DNA of 27,246 nt, from positions 1-27,246 of the forward strand of contig JAFLSP010000008.1 in NCBI GenBank assembly GCA_022510885.1. The letters are read 5' to 3'. Each line of letters opens with the position of its first letter. The stretch's first letter is position 1. The notes under the pieces are model-generated. The model made no database searches. It saw only the letters and a program-made list of their open reading frames with translations, and was not told where the DNA came from. Source of the stretch: Treponema sp. Its GTDB lineage: Bacteria; Spirochaetota; Spirochaetia; Treponematales; Treponemataceae. This document shows positions 1-8,022 of this stretch, piece by piece. The position numbers were made by a program, and so were the translations under genes.

Positions 1-2
1 GA

Positions 3-1127
3 AGCGTTTTTGAGGGGAAGAAGCCCGCGAATCCGCTCGACGCATGGATTGTCTCGATTGCGCAGAAGATGGTCGCGGACGTGGCGGCCGCGCTCGACGA
101 CTACGACTTGAGCATGGCAATCGACCCGCTCGTCGGCTTCATCGACCAGCTGAACAACTGGTACATCCGCCGGAGCCGCCGCCGTTTCTGGAAAAGCGAG
201 AATGACGCGGACAAGGCGGAGGCCTACGAGTCGCTTTATTACGCGCTCAAGACGTTCTCGCTTGCTGCCGCGCCGTTCATCCCCTTCGTCACCGAGACGA
301 TGTGGCAGAACCTGCGCACGGACGCAGACGCGGAGAGCGTCCATCTCGCGGACTTCCCCGCTGCCGACGCGCGCCTGCGCGATGAGAAGCTGGAATTCCG
401 CATGACGACGGTACAGAAAGCGGTGAGCATGGGGCGCAGCCTGCGCAACCAGTTCAATTTGAAGAACCGCCAGCCGCTCGCCTCGACGCAGCTGGTCACG
501 CGCAACAAAGAGGAGCGCACGGTCCTCGAAAGCATGACTGACACGATTCGCGAGGAGCTGAACGTCAAGCAGGTGATTTTCCACGAGCGCGAGGATGAGC
601 TGGTGGAGTACAGCGCGAAGGCGAATTTCAAGGCGCTCGGCAAGAGACTCGGCGCGCGCATGAAGACCGCCGCCGCGAAAATCGCCGCGCTCAAAAACCA
701 GGCGATTGCGGACATCATCGGCGGCGGGCGCGTGACGATTGACGTGGACGGCGAGCAGGTCGATTTGGACGCGGAGAGCGTCATCGTGGAGCGCGTGGAA
801 AAAGAAGACCTCAAGGTCGTGAACGACGGCACGCTCACGGTCGCGCTCGACACCAAAGTGACTGACGAACTGAAGCGGGAGGGCTACGCACGTGACCTCG
901 TGCGCGGCATTCAGAACCTGCGCAAGGAAAGCGGGCTTGAAGTCACCGACCGCATTCGCCTTTTTGTTTCCGGCGACGCGGGGCTGCGCGCGGCGTTCGA
1001 GACGTTCCGGGAATTCATCGCGGGCGAGACGCTCGCCGTGAGCGCGGAATGGAAGGATACTATCGCAGGTTCTGCCTCCGTCGAGGCGGACGACTGGACA
1101 TGGAGCATCGCCATTGAGAAAGTTTAA
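3..1127 (+). CDS. ileS: Isoleucyl-tRNA synthetase, C-terminal part (partial at 5' end)
   Basis: This is the C-terminal ~374 residues of isoleucyl-tRNA synthetase, which charges tRNA-Ile in the cytoplasm. The frame is open from base 3 and the gene begins outside the window. The stretch around NPLDAWI, followed by the helix containing DQLNNWYIRRSRRRFW, is typical of the anticodon-binding domain of class Ia synthetases. After it comes a long C-terminal region with ELVEYSAKANFKALG and GYARDLVRGIQ. This is the tail of the eukaryote-like (type 2) IleRS, not the bacterial tail with a CxxC zinc finger, and no such cysteines are present. The type 2 form is generally associated with mupirocin insensitivity. 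The 3' end overlaps the next gene by 14 nt, so the two are almost certainly cotranscribed. The identification is secure; the subclass comes from recognising the tail. Confidence 0.95.
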   Translation, partial: SVFEGKKPANPLDAWIVSIAQKMVADVAAALDDYDLSMAIDPLVGFIDQLNNWYIRRSRRRFWKSENDADKAEAYESLYYALKTFSLAAAPFIPFVTETMWQNLRTDADAESVHLADFPAADARLRDEKLEFRMTTVQKAVSMGRSLRNQFNLKNRQPLASTQLVTRNKEERTVLESMTDTIREELNVKQVIFHEREDELVEYSAKANFKALGKRLGARMKTAAAKIAALKNQAIADIIGGGRVTIDVDGEQVDLDAESVIVERVEKEDLKVVNDGTLTVALDTKVTDELKREGYARDLVRGIQNLRKESGLEVTDRIRLFVSGDAGLRAAFETFREFIAGETLAVSAEWKDTIAGSASVEADDWTWSIAIEKV

Positions 1128-1998
1128 TTCGTTCGCCGTACTCGCAATTTGCGCCGTGCTGCTTGCCGGCTGTGCGTCCGCACCTGAGCCTGTCGCCGTT
1201 GACCCGCTCGCGCTTATCGACCGCGATGCCGCGCTGTACTTGTATATTCCCGCGCAAAGCCATCTGCCGCTGGTGAGCAAGGCGCTTGCCCGCATCGGCG
1301 GTATGAGCGAGCAGGACGCTGAGAAAATCGCCGCGCGGGCGCAGACGGTCTGCATCGCCGAGGAATCTACGCGGGCACGGACGGTATTCCAGCTTGCCGC
1401 AAGCGGGTCGTTTCCCGCAGGAATGGCAAAACTCGCGCTCACGCAGCATAACGGCTGGCTCTCGCAGACTGCGGACGGGCTTTCGTTTCCGTATTCGTAC
1501 TATCAGAACACGCAGTCGCTCGTGCAGGTCGCCTTGCCGTCAGCGGCGACTGCGCTTGTCTCATCAGATGTCAGTCCGCAGCTCGCGCTCTATGATGCCG
1601 CCGTTTCTGCGCCGGATGAGGGCGGCGTTCCCGCCGGATTCGACAAGGCCGCCTACGAATTCTTGACGACGGGCAAGCCCGATGACATTCGTTTCTACGA
1701 ACGCAAAGCGGATGCTTTTTTTCAGAACGTCGCAGGCGTGAACCTCAAGTTGCCGCTTTCGTCCGTCAGCGGCGTGCTTGAGCATTCCCAAAAGACGGAT
1801 GCTGGCTACCGGGTCACGCTCATTCTGGAAGTAAACGAGGCGAACGCCGCACCCGCAAAAATGAAGGCATTGCTCGCGGGCATGAAGCTCGCGCTGTTCG
1901 GCATTCCCGCGACGGTCACGCAGACGGGTGCGCGACGCATTACGATTACGGATTTGGAAGTCAGCAAGGAAACGCTGCTCAGCATGTTTGCGTGGTAG
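1114..1998 (+). CDS. Lipoprotein, possible TP0453-like outer-membrane lipoprotein
   Basis: This encodes a predicted 294-residue lipoprotein. Residues 1-20 form a lipoprotein signal peptide with basic residues at 2-3, a hydrophobic core and the lipobox LAGC, so Cys20 would be lipidated. The start is a TTG inside the end of ileS, with GGAG about 8 nt upstream; only this start gives a proper signal peptide. The mature part has no motif I know. It is soluble-looking, with alternating amphipathic stretches and no membrane segment. From memory, T. pallidum has a lipoprotein of similar size (TP0453, about 287 residues, inserting in the inner leaflet of the outer membrane) directly after ileS (TP0452), so position and length suggest an orthologue. 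That is inference from synteny, since I cannot align the sequences. The next gene follows after 2 nt. Confidence 0.85.
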   Translation: MRKFNSFAVLAICAVLLAGCASAPEPVAVDPLALIDRDAALYLYIPAQSHLPLVSKALARIGGMSEQDAEKIAARAQTVCIAEESTRARTVFQLAASGSFPAGMAKLALTQHNGWLSQTADGLSFPYSYYQNTQSLVQVALPSAATALVSSDVSPQLALYDAAVSAPDEGGVPAGFDKAAYEFLTTGKPDDIRFYERKADAFFQNVAGVNLKLPLSSVSGVLEHSQKTDAGYRVTLILEVNEANAAPAKMKALLAGMKLALFGIPATVTQTGARRITITDLEVSKETLLSMFAW

Positions 1999-2000
1999 CC

Positions 2001-2651
2001 ATGACACGGATGGACAGCAAGACAGGACGGCGTGCGCTAGCTGCGGCGTTTTTTGCCGTGATTGCGGTAACGGCATGTGCCTGTGCGGCGAGCGGGGGAC
2101 TGCTCGTGCCGGGACAGAACGACATCATCTTGCGGAATCTTGCCACCGAATACTACAACGTTGCTGAAGCCTATGTGGACGTGAAGAACTACGCGAAAGC
2201 GGCGGAATACTACAAACTCGCCATGCGTGATGAGGGGCTGTATTTGACAGCGTACTACAAACTGGCACGCTCCTACGCGCTCGCAAAGGACTGGGACAAC
2301 GCGCTACCGATATACGAAGACTTGCTTTCACGGGACAGCGAGAACGGCGAACTTGCCGCGTCAGTTGCCTACATCACGGCGATGCGGGGGGACACCGACG
2401 CGGCGCTCGTGATGTATCAGTCGTTGCTTGAAGACTATCCCAGCGAGCAGAGATTTCTTGAGAATTACATCTCGTTGCTGGTTGACAGTGGGCGTGGCGA
2501 GCTTGCCGAGGCACAGGTATTCGTGCTGAAAGAGAAATTCCCCGACAGCACATTACTCTCGTCCTTCGCTTCCCGCATTGCCGAATTGGTGGACACCCCC
2601 GACCCGAATGCTGCGCAACAGAAGATGCCTGCCGAGGTCGATGCGGACTGA
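2001..2651 (+). CDS. TPR-repeat lipoprotein
   Basis: This is a predicted 216-residue lipoprotein with tetratricopeptide repeats. The N-terminus has KTGRR, a hydrophobic stretch and the lipobox VTAC. The mature part contains three or more TPR-like helix pairs, for example EAYVDVKNYAKAAEYYKLAM and ARSYALAKDWDNALPIYEDL, a scaffold normally used for protein-protein contacts. I chose ATG at 2001, two bases after the preceding stop. GTG at 1992 and ATG at 2010 are also in frame, and none has a good Shine-Dalgarno, so translational coupling is likely. It is the last gene of the ileS group. The 21 bp between its stop and the convergent gene at 2673 hold no obvious terminator hairpin. The partner is unknown; envelope placement follows from the lipobox. 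Confidence 0.85.
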   Translation: MTRMDSKTGRRALAAAFFAVIAVTACACAASGGLLVPGQNDIILRNLATEYYNVAEAYVDVKNYAKAAEYYKLAMRDEGLYLTAYYKLARSYALAKDWDNALPIYEDLLSRDSENGELAASVAYITAMRGDTDAALVMYQSLLEDYPSEQRFLENYISLLVDSGRGELAEAQVFVLKEKFPDSTLLSSFASRIAELVDTPDPNAAQQKMPAEVDAD

Positions 2652-2672
2652 ATCAGGCGGAAAACGCGCGAA

Positions 2673-4178
2673 TCACACTTCCTGCAAGAACTGCTTGTAT
2701 TTTTCCGGGTCTGCTCGGAACGCGATAATCGGGTTCTCGTTGTCGGCATGAAGCGCGGCTTGTTGGGCTTCCGTCAGTAGTTGTTTCGCGTTTATCATGC
2801 GGAACGAGCGTGCCGAAATGCCGATAGCCGTCTGCGCGGTCTGCCCGCTGCGTTGCAGGATGACGGAAATGGCATTGTTTAGCGACTGCGCGAAGGCAAG
2901 TGCCGTGTCAAGGGCCGTGTTCTTGACAATGAGTGCGATTGCCCCGTCGTGGTCGCCCACGATGCCCTGCCTGCCCAGTCGGTCGGTGAGCAGTTTTTTA
3001 AGCTGCGTCACGCTCGTGCTGTCTGGCGCAAGCCCTCTCAGCTGTATGATGAGAGCGGAAATATCCTGTCCGCTTGCAATCGCGTCCACCAGCTCGTTTT
3101 CGAGTGCGACGGTCATCGCATCTGGTTCGTATGCCGTTTCGGTTGCCGTAAATGCGGCGGGAGTTGCATACTCATCTTGCGTTCCTAAATGGGGTTCCTC
3201 CGCGCTTAGGCGGTTGTCCTCCTCCATTTCACCAATCGGGTCAAAGTCAATGTCCTCGTCATGCATTCGGTTAAAAGCGATGCTTCCATTTGATTCAGCG
3301 GTCGGCAGAATAAATGACCCTGCTTCCTCTGTTTGGTCATCTGCTTTTTGGGGAAGATTGCTCGTATTGTCCGCTGTGCGCTGAGCGCTAATCTCTTCAT
3401 CAGCCGGTCGGAGCGTTGCTTGAGTATCTTCGTTTTGGGGAAAACCGGTGTCTTCGCTTAGCGTTTCAGGACTAATTGATTCTTGATGCTGTGGCTGTTC
3501 GTCATTATTTTGCGGAATGCTGGTAATTTCATCGTCGTTATCTTGCACCCGCTCTGCCTCCGGAAGCATGTTGTTCGTTGTCGTTTTAGAAAAGCTGATT
3601 GTCTCATCGGTCGTTTTGTCAAAATGACCGTCATCGTCTTCCGAAGCCCGTTCCTTGTAGCCGCCGTCAGTATTGTCGCGGCGTTTTTTCGTGCCTTGCG
3701 GCGTGAGCAGCAGGAGCACGATTGCCGCGGACGTGCCGAGCAGGATAAGCACGAACGAAACTTTCGCGTGGGCGATAAGTGCCTGCGTCCCAGTCGTGCG
3801 GAGAATGCCAGAGATTTCGAGGTTGTTGCCGAAGAGCGTCTTGGTGTTCTCGCTCACGCGGGTAGCCGCCGCACCCTCATTCGCGAGCGGCGCGGCGTAA
3901 TTGAATAGCAGCTGATTGTTCACGTACAGGTACAGGGCGTCAAAATCATTGATGCGTTCAGCCAGCAGAGGGGCGAACGCGGCCTTGAATGCCTCGCTTG
4001 TCGGCTCGTATTTTGCCGCGAGCGTGCGCACCTCGTACGCAAACGCATCGAACCGCTCTTGCGCCTTGCGCGGACCCGTATTCTTGTCAACGACGATACC
4101 TGCAATAAAATAGATGACGGCGAGCGCGAACACGCCCCCGATGATTTTCTGCGCGATGTTGCCCGATGGTTTTGTCAT
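2673..4178 (-). CDS. Two-TM membrane protein with degenerate GGDEF-like C-terminal domain
   Basis: This 501-residue protein has a transmembrane helix at about 11-30, a periplasmic-type domain to about 139, and a second helix at about 140-159. A basic stop-transfer segment (KKRR) follows, then about 190 residues of acidic, low-complexity linker. The last 140 residues read like the second half of a GGDEF (diguanylate cyclase) fold: DGAIALIV, a long helix, TAIGISARSF, then LLTEAQQAALHADNENPIIAF, which matches the usual SIGIA...LL..A..AL..AK..G.N.I.F pattern. The GGDEF signature itself is missing, so no cyclase activity is expected; it may bind a nucleotide or a protein. The start at 4178 overlaps the upstream stop as ATGA and has GGGAG 7 nt before it; a GTG 12 bases further up is less likely. 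Last gene of the five-gene operon. Confidence 0.8.
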   Translation of the reverse strand: MTKPSGNIAQKIIGGVFALAVIYFIAGIVVDKNTGPRKAQERFDAFAYEVRTLAAKYEPTSEAFKAAFAPLLAERINDFDALYLYVNNQLLFNYAAPLANEGAAATRVSENTKTLFGNNLEISGILRTTGTQALIAHAKVSFVLILLGTSAAIVLLLLTPQGTKKRRDNTDGGYKERASEDDDGHFDKTTDETISFSKTTTNNMLPEAERVQDNDDEITSIPQNNDEQPQHQESISPETLSEDTGFPQNEDTQATLRPADEEISAQRTADNTSNLPQKADDQTEEAGSFILPTAESNGSIAFNRMHDEDIDFDPIGEMEEDNRLSAEEPHLGTQDEYATPAAFTATETAYEPDAMTVALENELVDAIASGQDISALIIQLRGLAPDSTSVTQLKKLLTDRLGRQGIVGDHDGAIALIVKNTALDTALAFAQSLNNAISVILQRSGQTAQTAIGISARSFRMINAKQLLTEAQQAALHADNENPIIAFRADPEKYKQFLQEV

Positions 4179-5644
4179 ACGAACTCCCACGTTTTTGTGT
4201 ATGCGAGGCGGACAAGGCTTTCAAAATCCTGCTGATTCTGATGCGTTTTGAGCCAGGCGATGTAGGGCAGGAGCGTCACGAACGCGCCGGTTGTCCGATT
4301 GATGCCGCCCGCGACGGTTTCCTGCAACGACTGTCGGTACGAACGCGCGAACACACCGTAATCGAACGGTCTTACCGCAAGCGGTTTGGCATGAAAATTC
4401 CCCTGCCGTACATACCTATTGTCGGCATTTTTCTGGAAATTGTTTGTGTTCAGCATGGTTTTGAGTGAATTTTTGTAGGATTCCAGCAGCGCGGTTGTCA
4501 CGAATCCACCGCTCATAGGACGCAGTTCCGTGCGGAACAGCAGCCGGTCGAACTGTTGCTCCGCCGTGTTGAGCCGCCCGCTCGCCGCGTGGTACAGGTC
4601 GTCAAGATAGGTGCCTCGGGCGTATGCCTTGCCCTGTGTGTAGGCGAAGTCCGCGCCGAAAAGCTGTATGTTCGTGAAGCCAGCCTGTACAGCGAGCGCA
4701 GTCGCCGCGACCGTCACCGTGCCGCTGCCCGCGCTGATAGGTGCGAACGTGTCTGTTCCGCCGTCCGCGAACGTCGCAAGCGGATGCCCCGTCTGTACAA
4801 ACAGCACGCGATGCCGCGCGGCGACGTGCCGCACGAGCGCAGGATTCGCATCCAGACCGAACACAAAGAGCGTCTGCGGCGCGAGGTCAAGAAAGTGCGC
4901 GTGTGAAGTCATCTGTGCGTCCACGCAAATGACGGCATCGCTTGCGATGCCGTGGCGGAGCAGGGCACGGTAGCCCGTGTCGGTGGCGATGATGTAATAG
5001 CCATCCCGTTCCTGTGCGAGCGTCTGCCACGTTTGGTCGAGTGTCGGGCCTGCCGCGATAATTGCCGCCGTCTTTTCGGTCGGGAACGTGAGCATGGCTG
5101 GTCGCTGCCGCGCCGCGAGCCGCAGGTTCAGCAGGATATTGCGCTGCCATATACCACCGAAGTGGCTCTGTACCGAAAAGTCCGCGCTGATGGCGGCAAG
5201 CGTTTCGTGCAGCGTCGCTTTGATTGCTGCTGTTTGTGCGGGAAAAGCAAGCTCCCACGCGCGGAGCGCGGTTATCTGCAACGACGTGTGTTCGGCGGGA
5301 AGAAAATGGTGGGGCAGCACATCGGAAAGCCGTTCTGCCGTCGTCATGATGACGTGCGGGTTCTGCAACAGGACTTGTACGGTCGGTAGCCGTGACAAAA
5401 AGGCGATGTCATCATCCGTTTCCTCTATGGCGAGAATCGTTGCACGGGGAAATCGTCGCGCTAGTGCCGCAAGGTGATAGCCGCCGCACACGCCGAGGAC
5501 GACGAAAAATGAATTGCCTTCGGCGAACGATGCGGCAAATCGTTCGCCCTCACGCTCTGGGTCGTAGGTCGAGTGGAAGCGAGTTGCGCCACACGCGGGA
5601 ATGAGGCTGCCATTTTTTGCGGTGATGATGTCCGTGTAGTTCAT
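4175..5644 (-). CDS. DUF115 (MptE-like / Maf) family protein, copy B
   Basis: This 489-residue protein carries the DUF115 domain, related to archaeal 6-hydroxymethylpterin pyrophosphokinase MptE and to bacterial Maf (motility-associated factor) proteins. Maf proteins are implicated in attaching nonulosonic sugars to flagellin. The signature is AAIIAAGPTLD at about 193-203, then YYIIATDTGYRALLRHGI and SDAVICVDAQ, fitting the family pattern GxGPSL...aD.a...L...gi.PD..v.vD. The N-terminal 160 residues contain a Rossmann-like GVCGGYHLAAL. A further 120 residues follow the core domain. I chose ATG at 5644, which overlaps the preceding stop as ATGA and has AAGG upstream; a longer reading to 5761 lies inside the upstream gene. 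Its neighbour is a paralogue. A glycosyltransferase role is inference from the family; no catalytic assay residue can be asserted from reading. Confidence 0.88.
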   Translation of the reverse strand: MNYTDIITAKNGSLIPACGATRFHSTYDPEREGERFAASFAEGNSFFVVLGVCGGYHLAALARRFPRATILAIEETDDDIAFLSRLPTVQVLLQNPHVIMTTAERLSDVLPHHFLPAEHTSLQITALRAWELAFPAQTAAIKATLHETLAAISADFSVQSHFGGIWQRNILLNLRLAARQRPAMLTFPTEKTAAIIAAGPTLDQTWQTLAQERDGYYIIATDTGYRALLRHGIASDAVICVDAQMTSHAHFLDLAPQTLFVFGLDANPALVRHVAARHRVLFVQTGHPLATFADGGTDTFAPISAGSGTVTVAATALAVQAGFTNIQLFGADFAYTQGKAYARGTYLDDLYHAASGRLNTAEQQFDRLLFRTELRPMSGGFVTTALLESYKNSLKTMLNTNNFQKNADNRYVRQGNFHAKPLAVRPFDYGVFARSYRQSLQETVAGGINRTTGAFVTLLPYIAWLKTHQNQQDFESLVRLAYTKTWEFV

Positions 5645-7116
5645 AGCAAGCCTTGCAGTTCCCGCAGAAACTGTGTCTTTTTCTGCGCGATGTCCTCTGC
5701 ATAGGCGTGCCGCTCGGATTCGGTTGCGGCACGTTTTTGCATGAGTGTTTCGACGGGGCACAGTTCACTGTCATACGCATTCGTCGCAAATACGTTCGGC
5801 AACAGCGTGGCAATCGCGTGCTTTGGGTCGGGCAGAGTCATCTCTGTCGGCTCGATTGCGGGAAATAGCTGCCCGCTGTGCGCGGTGTTTTGTGCGAAGG
5901 CAGTCCAGTCGATGTCCTGAATTTTTCCGAGACTGTGCACAAAAGGATACGAATCCGAGAGTCGGAATACTCGCTGAGCCAGTCGTCCCGACGCGGAGAC
6001 GAACCAGTCGCGGTAGATGGCGAGCGAACCGTGCGCGCCGAATGCTGCGGCGGCAATGCGCGTGTGTTTGGGGTGCAATCGTGCGTCATGTGCTTCGTTG
6101 CGTAATTCGAGTGCGTTTGGCTGTGTATGCTGAAACCCTGGTGCTGCTGCCAGGTCAAGCCCGCATAGGTAGATATTCCCGCTCGTGAGCGTGAGCGCGA
6201 ACTCGACCGCTGTTCCGCTTACCGTGCCGTTTCGCACCGCGCCCATTGCCGGCAGCCCGCACGCGCTGAGCAACGGCGCTTCGATGCCATCATTATAGCA
6301 CAGCGGAACAACGGTCTGCGTTTCAAGCAGCACCGTGGGACACGCGCCTTCAGCAGCGAGCGCAAACGGGATGTGCGTGATGTCGTAGCCGCAGCATTCG
6401 AGGTGCCGTTTTGCCCAGAATCCGCCGTCCGTGGAGAGTACGAGGTCGGGTGTGATGCCTTCATGCAGGAGCGGCAGCAGTGCAGAGGAGAGCGCGATGA
6501 GAAAAAAACGTGTGCGGTGCGCGGCGATGTGGGGAAGCGACGAGCGCAGGCTCGGTCCGGATGCCGCAATCAGGATGTCGCCCGTGCCACGGCGCAAGAG
6601 TGCGGGATGCCGTAGGTGCGCGCAAAAACGGACGGCATTTTTCATCCAGCGTTTTGCAAAATAGGAGCGTGTGGCGAGCACGTCGCGGCTTTTGAGCACG
6701 GCGGCTTTTATCGCCTGCCATGCCTGCCCGCTTGCTTCGGGAAACAGCTGCTCGGACGGTTGCCAGGCAAAAAAGAGCGCGGAGCAGAGCGTCTCCTCGC
6801 CCAGTTTGCTGAACAGTTGCTCGCTCAGTGTGGCGCACGATGCGAACACGGCATCCCACGCCCCGTCAGAAGCAGAAAAAAAAGTGCACGTGCGGACGGC
6901 GCAGAGCATGGCATGGGGAAAACGCTTACGCAGAAATGACGCGCAATAGGAGAGGGCTGGCTCAATGATAACGACGGCGGACGGATTGAACGGAACGGAA
7001 AGTCGTGCGACAAACTGCTCGGCCTCTCGTGACGGATTGTATGCCGAATGAAAATGCTTTCCACCGAGCGCGCAGGTCGTTTCGCCGTTCTTTGCGTCAG
7101 AAAAAGCGATTTCCAT
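5641..7116 (-). CDS. DUF115 (MptE-like / Maf) family protein, copy A
   Basis: This 491-residue paralogue of the next gene also has the DUF115 domain: ILIAASGPSLRSSLPHI at about 181-197, FFLIALSSALLPLLHEGI, and TPDLVLSTDGG at about 222-232. Both proteins open alike (DAKNGETTCALGGKHFHSAYNP here, ITAKNGSLIPACGATRFHSTYDP in copy B, compared in short pieces), so a tandem duplication with strong later divergence is likely. The aspartate of the TDGG motif is kept. Two cysteines or small residues replace the glycine-rich N-terminal segment seen in copy B, so the copies may have split roles or form a heteromer. The upstream gene ends 21 nt before this start, and no strong Shine-Dalgarno is visible. 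Function is inferred from the family: nucleotide-sugar or pterin-like chemistry, possibly flagellin modification. Confidence 0.85.
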   Translation of the reverse strand: MEIAFSDAKNGETTCALGGKHFHSAYNPSREAEQFVARLSVPFNPSAVVIIEPALSYCASFLRKRFPHAMLCAVRTCTFFSASDGAWDAVFASCATLSEQLFSKLGEETLCSALFFAWQPSEQLFPEASGQAWQAIKAAVLKSRDVLATRSYFAKRWMKNAVRFCAHLRHPALLRRGTGDILIAASGPSLRSSLPHIAAHRTRFFLIALSSALLPLLHEGITPDLVLSTDGGFWAKRHLECCGYDITHIPFALAAEGACPTVLLETQTVVPLCYNDGIEAPLLSACGLPAMGAVRNGTVSGTAVEFALTLTSGNIYLCGLDLAAAPGFQHTQPNALELRNEAHDARLHPKHTRIAAAAFGAHGSLAIYRDWFVSASGRLAQRVFRLSDSYPFVHSLGKIQDIDWTAFAQNTAHSGQLFPAIEPTEMTLPDPKHAIATLLPNVFATNAYDSELCPVETLMQKRAATESERHAYAEDIAQKKTQFLRELQGLL

Positions 7117-7137
7117 GATGTCCGCCGCCCGCGCTGG

Positions 7138-8022
7138 TCAGTTTTGTCGCAGAAAAGTCATCGTTCCCAGTGAGTTGGGGCAGATTCCGGCGGTCATCAG
7201 CGTTATGTCCTGCTCGTGCGGTGTTCCGATGAGCGGCGCGAGCGCGTTTGCGGTGTGGAAGCGCAGCAGCGACTCATCAATGTCGTTTTTCGAGAAGTAT
7301 GCGATTTTCAGCTCGCCAGCCTTGCCGGGTACGCAACAGTTCGGCCGTTGGAACAGCGTGGCACACGCGCGGGCAACTTCGGCATAAATAGTTCGCAGGA
7401 TTTTCTCTTTTGCTCCGTCGTCAAAGAACGGCACGTACTGTATCGCGTTCTCGACTGCCGTCCGCACTGACAGCACGAGCAGCGTCGCTTCCCCCGTCTG
7501 CAAGCCTTTGTTCACCGCCGACTCAACCGCATGGATGTCCTCTGGCTCGGGCTGTGCATACAGGATGTGGATGATGTCGCGCTTGACGACCTCGGAATTA
7601 GCAGAAAGCGTGAAATCGTCGTCTTCCTGCACGAGCATCAGGATGGAATCCTCCAGTTTGATGAAATGCAGGGTCTGCGCCTTGTTCCGAATGTCGTCTG
7701 ACAGGAACTGGTAGAAACTGGCGAACGCAGCCTCCTCTCGCGAGACGCTCTGCCAGCCCGCGTCCGTTTGGAGAGCCACGTTCCAGAACTCGCATGATGA
7801 GTAGGAACGGGCAATCGTCTCCGCATCCAAACCGACTGCTTTTATGATGTAGAACGCATATTCGTCGCGTTGAAACAGGGCAGCATGAGAGAACTGCTGC
7901 TTTGCGCACCATGCGTAGAAGTCGTTCGTTTCAAGTTCGTAGCGATTCACGGCGGCAAGCAGATGTTCGTCCGTTTCCTGCTTGGACTGTTCCATGGCAA
8001 GGATGTGACTCAGCAGACCCAT
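7138..8022 (-). CDS. Unrecognised cytoplasmic protein in the DUF115 operon
   Basis: I do not recognise this 294-residue protein. It has no signal peptide, membrane segment or low-complexity region, and looks like a folded alpha/beta protein. The N-terminal half is helical (HLLAAVNRYELETNDFYAW, then DEYAFYIIKAVGLD). The middle has beta-like ILMLVQEDDDF. The C-terminal part begins with EATLLVLSVRTAVENAI and ends in IAYFSKNDIDESLLRFH and a short hydrophobic tail. The translation start at 8022 shares one base with the preceding stop (TAATG), a sign of translational coupling to the acidic protein upstream. Downstream come the two DUF115 genes, so it may be an accessory factor for them. That link rests only on the operon. 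Codon use resembles the neighbours and nothing suggests recent transfer. Confidence 0.8.
   Translation of the reverse strand: MGLLSHILAMEQSKQETDEHLLAAVNRYELETNDFYAWCAKQQFSHAALFQRDEYAFYIIKAVGLDAETIARSYSSCEFWNVALQTDAGWQSVSREEAAFASFYQFLSDDIRNKAQTLHFIKLEDSILMLVQEDDDFTLSANSEVVKRDIIHILYAQPEPEDIHAVESAVNKGLQTGEATLLVLSVRTAVENAIQYVPFFDDGAKEKILRTIYAEVARACATLFQRPNCCVPGKAGELKIAYFSKNDIDESLLRFHTANALAPLIGTPHEQDITLMTAGICPNSLGTMTFLRQN

Noticed and set aside
239..856. Antisense open frame within ileS
   Set aside because: Shadow of a high-GC gene; composition (Ser/Arg-rich) and lack of a start signal argue against coding.
2652..2672. Terminator between convergent TPR lipoprotein and GGDEF-like genes
   Set aside because: Only 21 bp, with no inverted repeat longer than 3 bp.
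4178..4190. GTG start four codons upstream for the GGDEF-like protein
   Set aside because: The GTG is itself part of the GTGGGAG Shine-Dalgarno of the ATG at 4178, which also makes a standard ATGA overlap.
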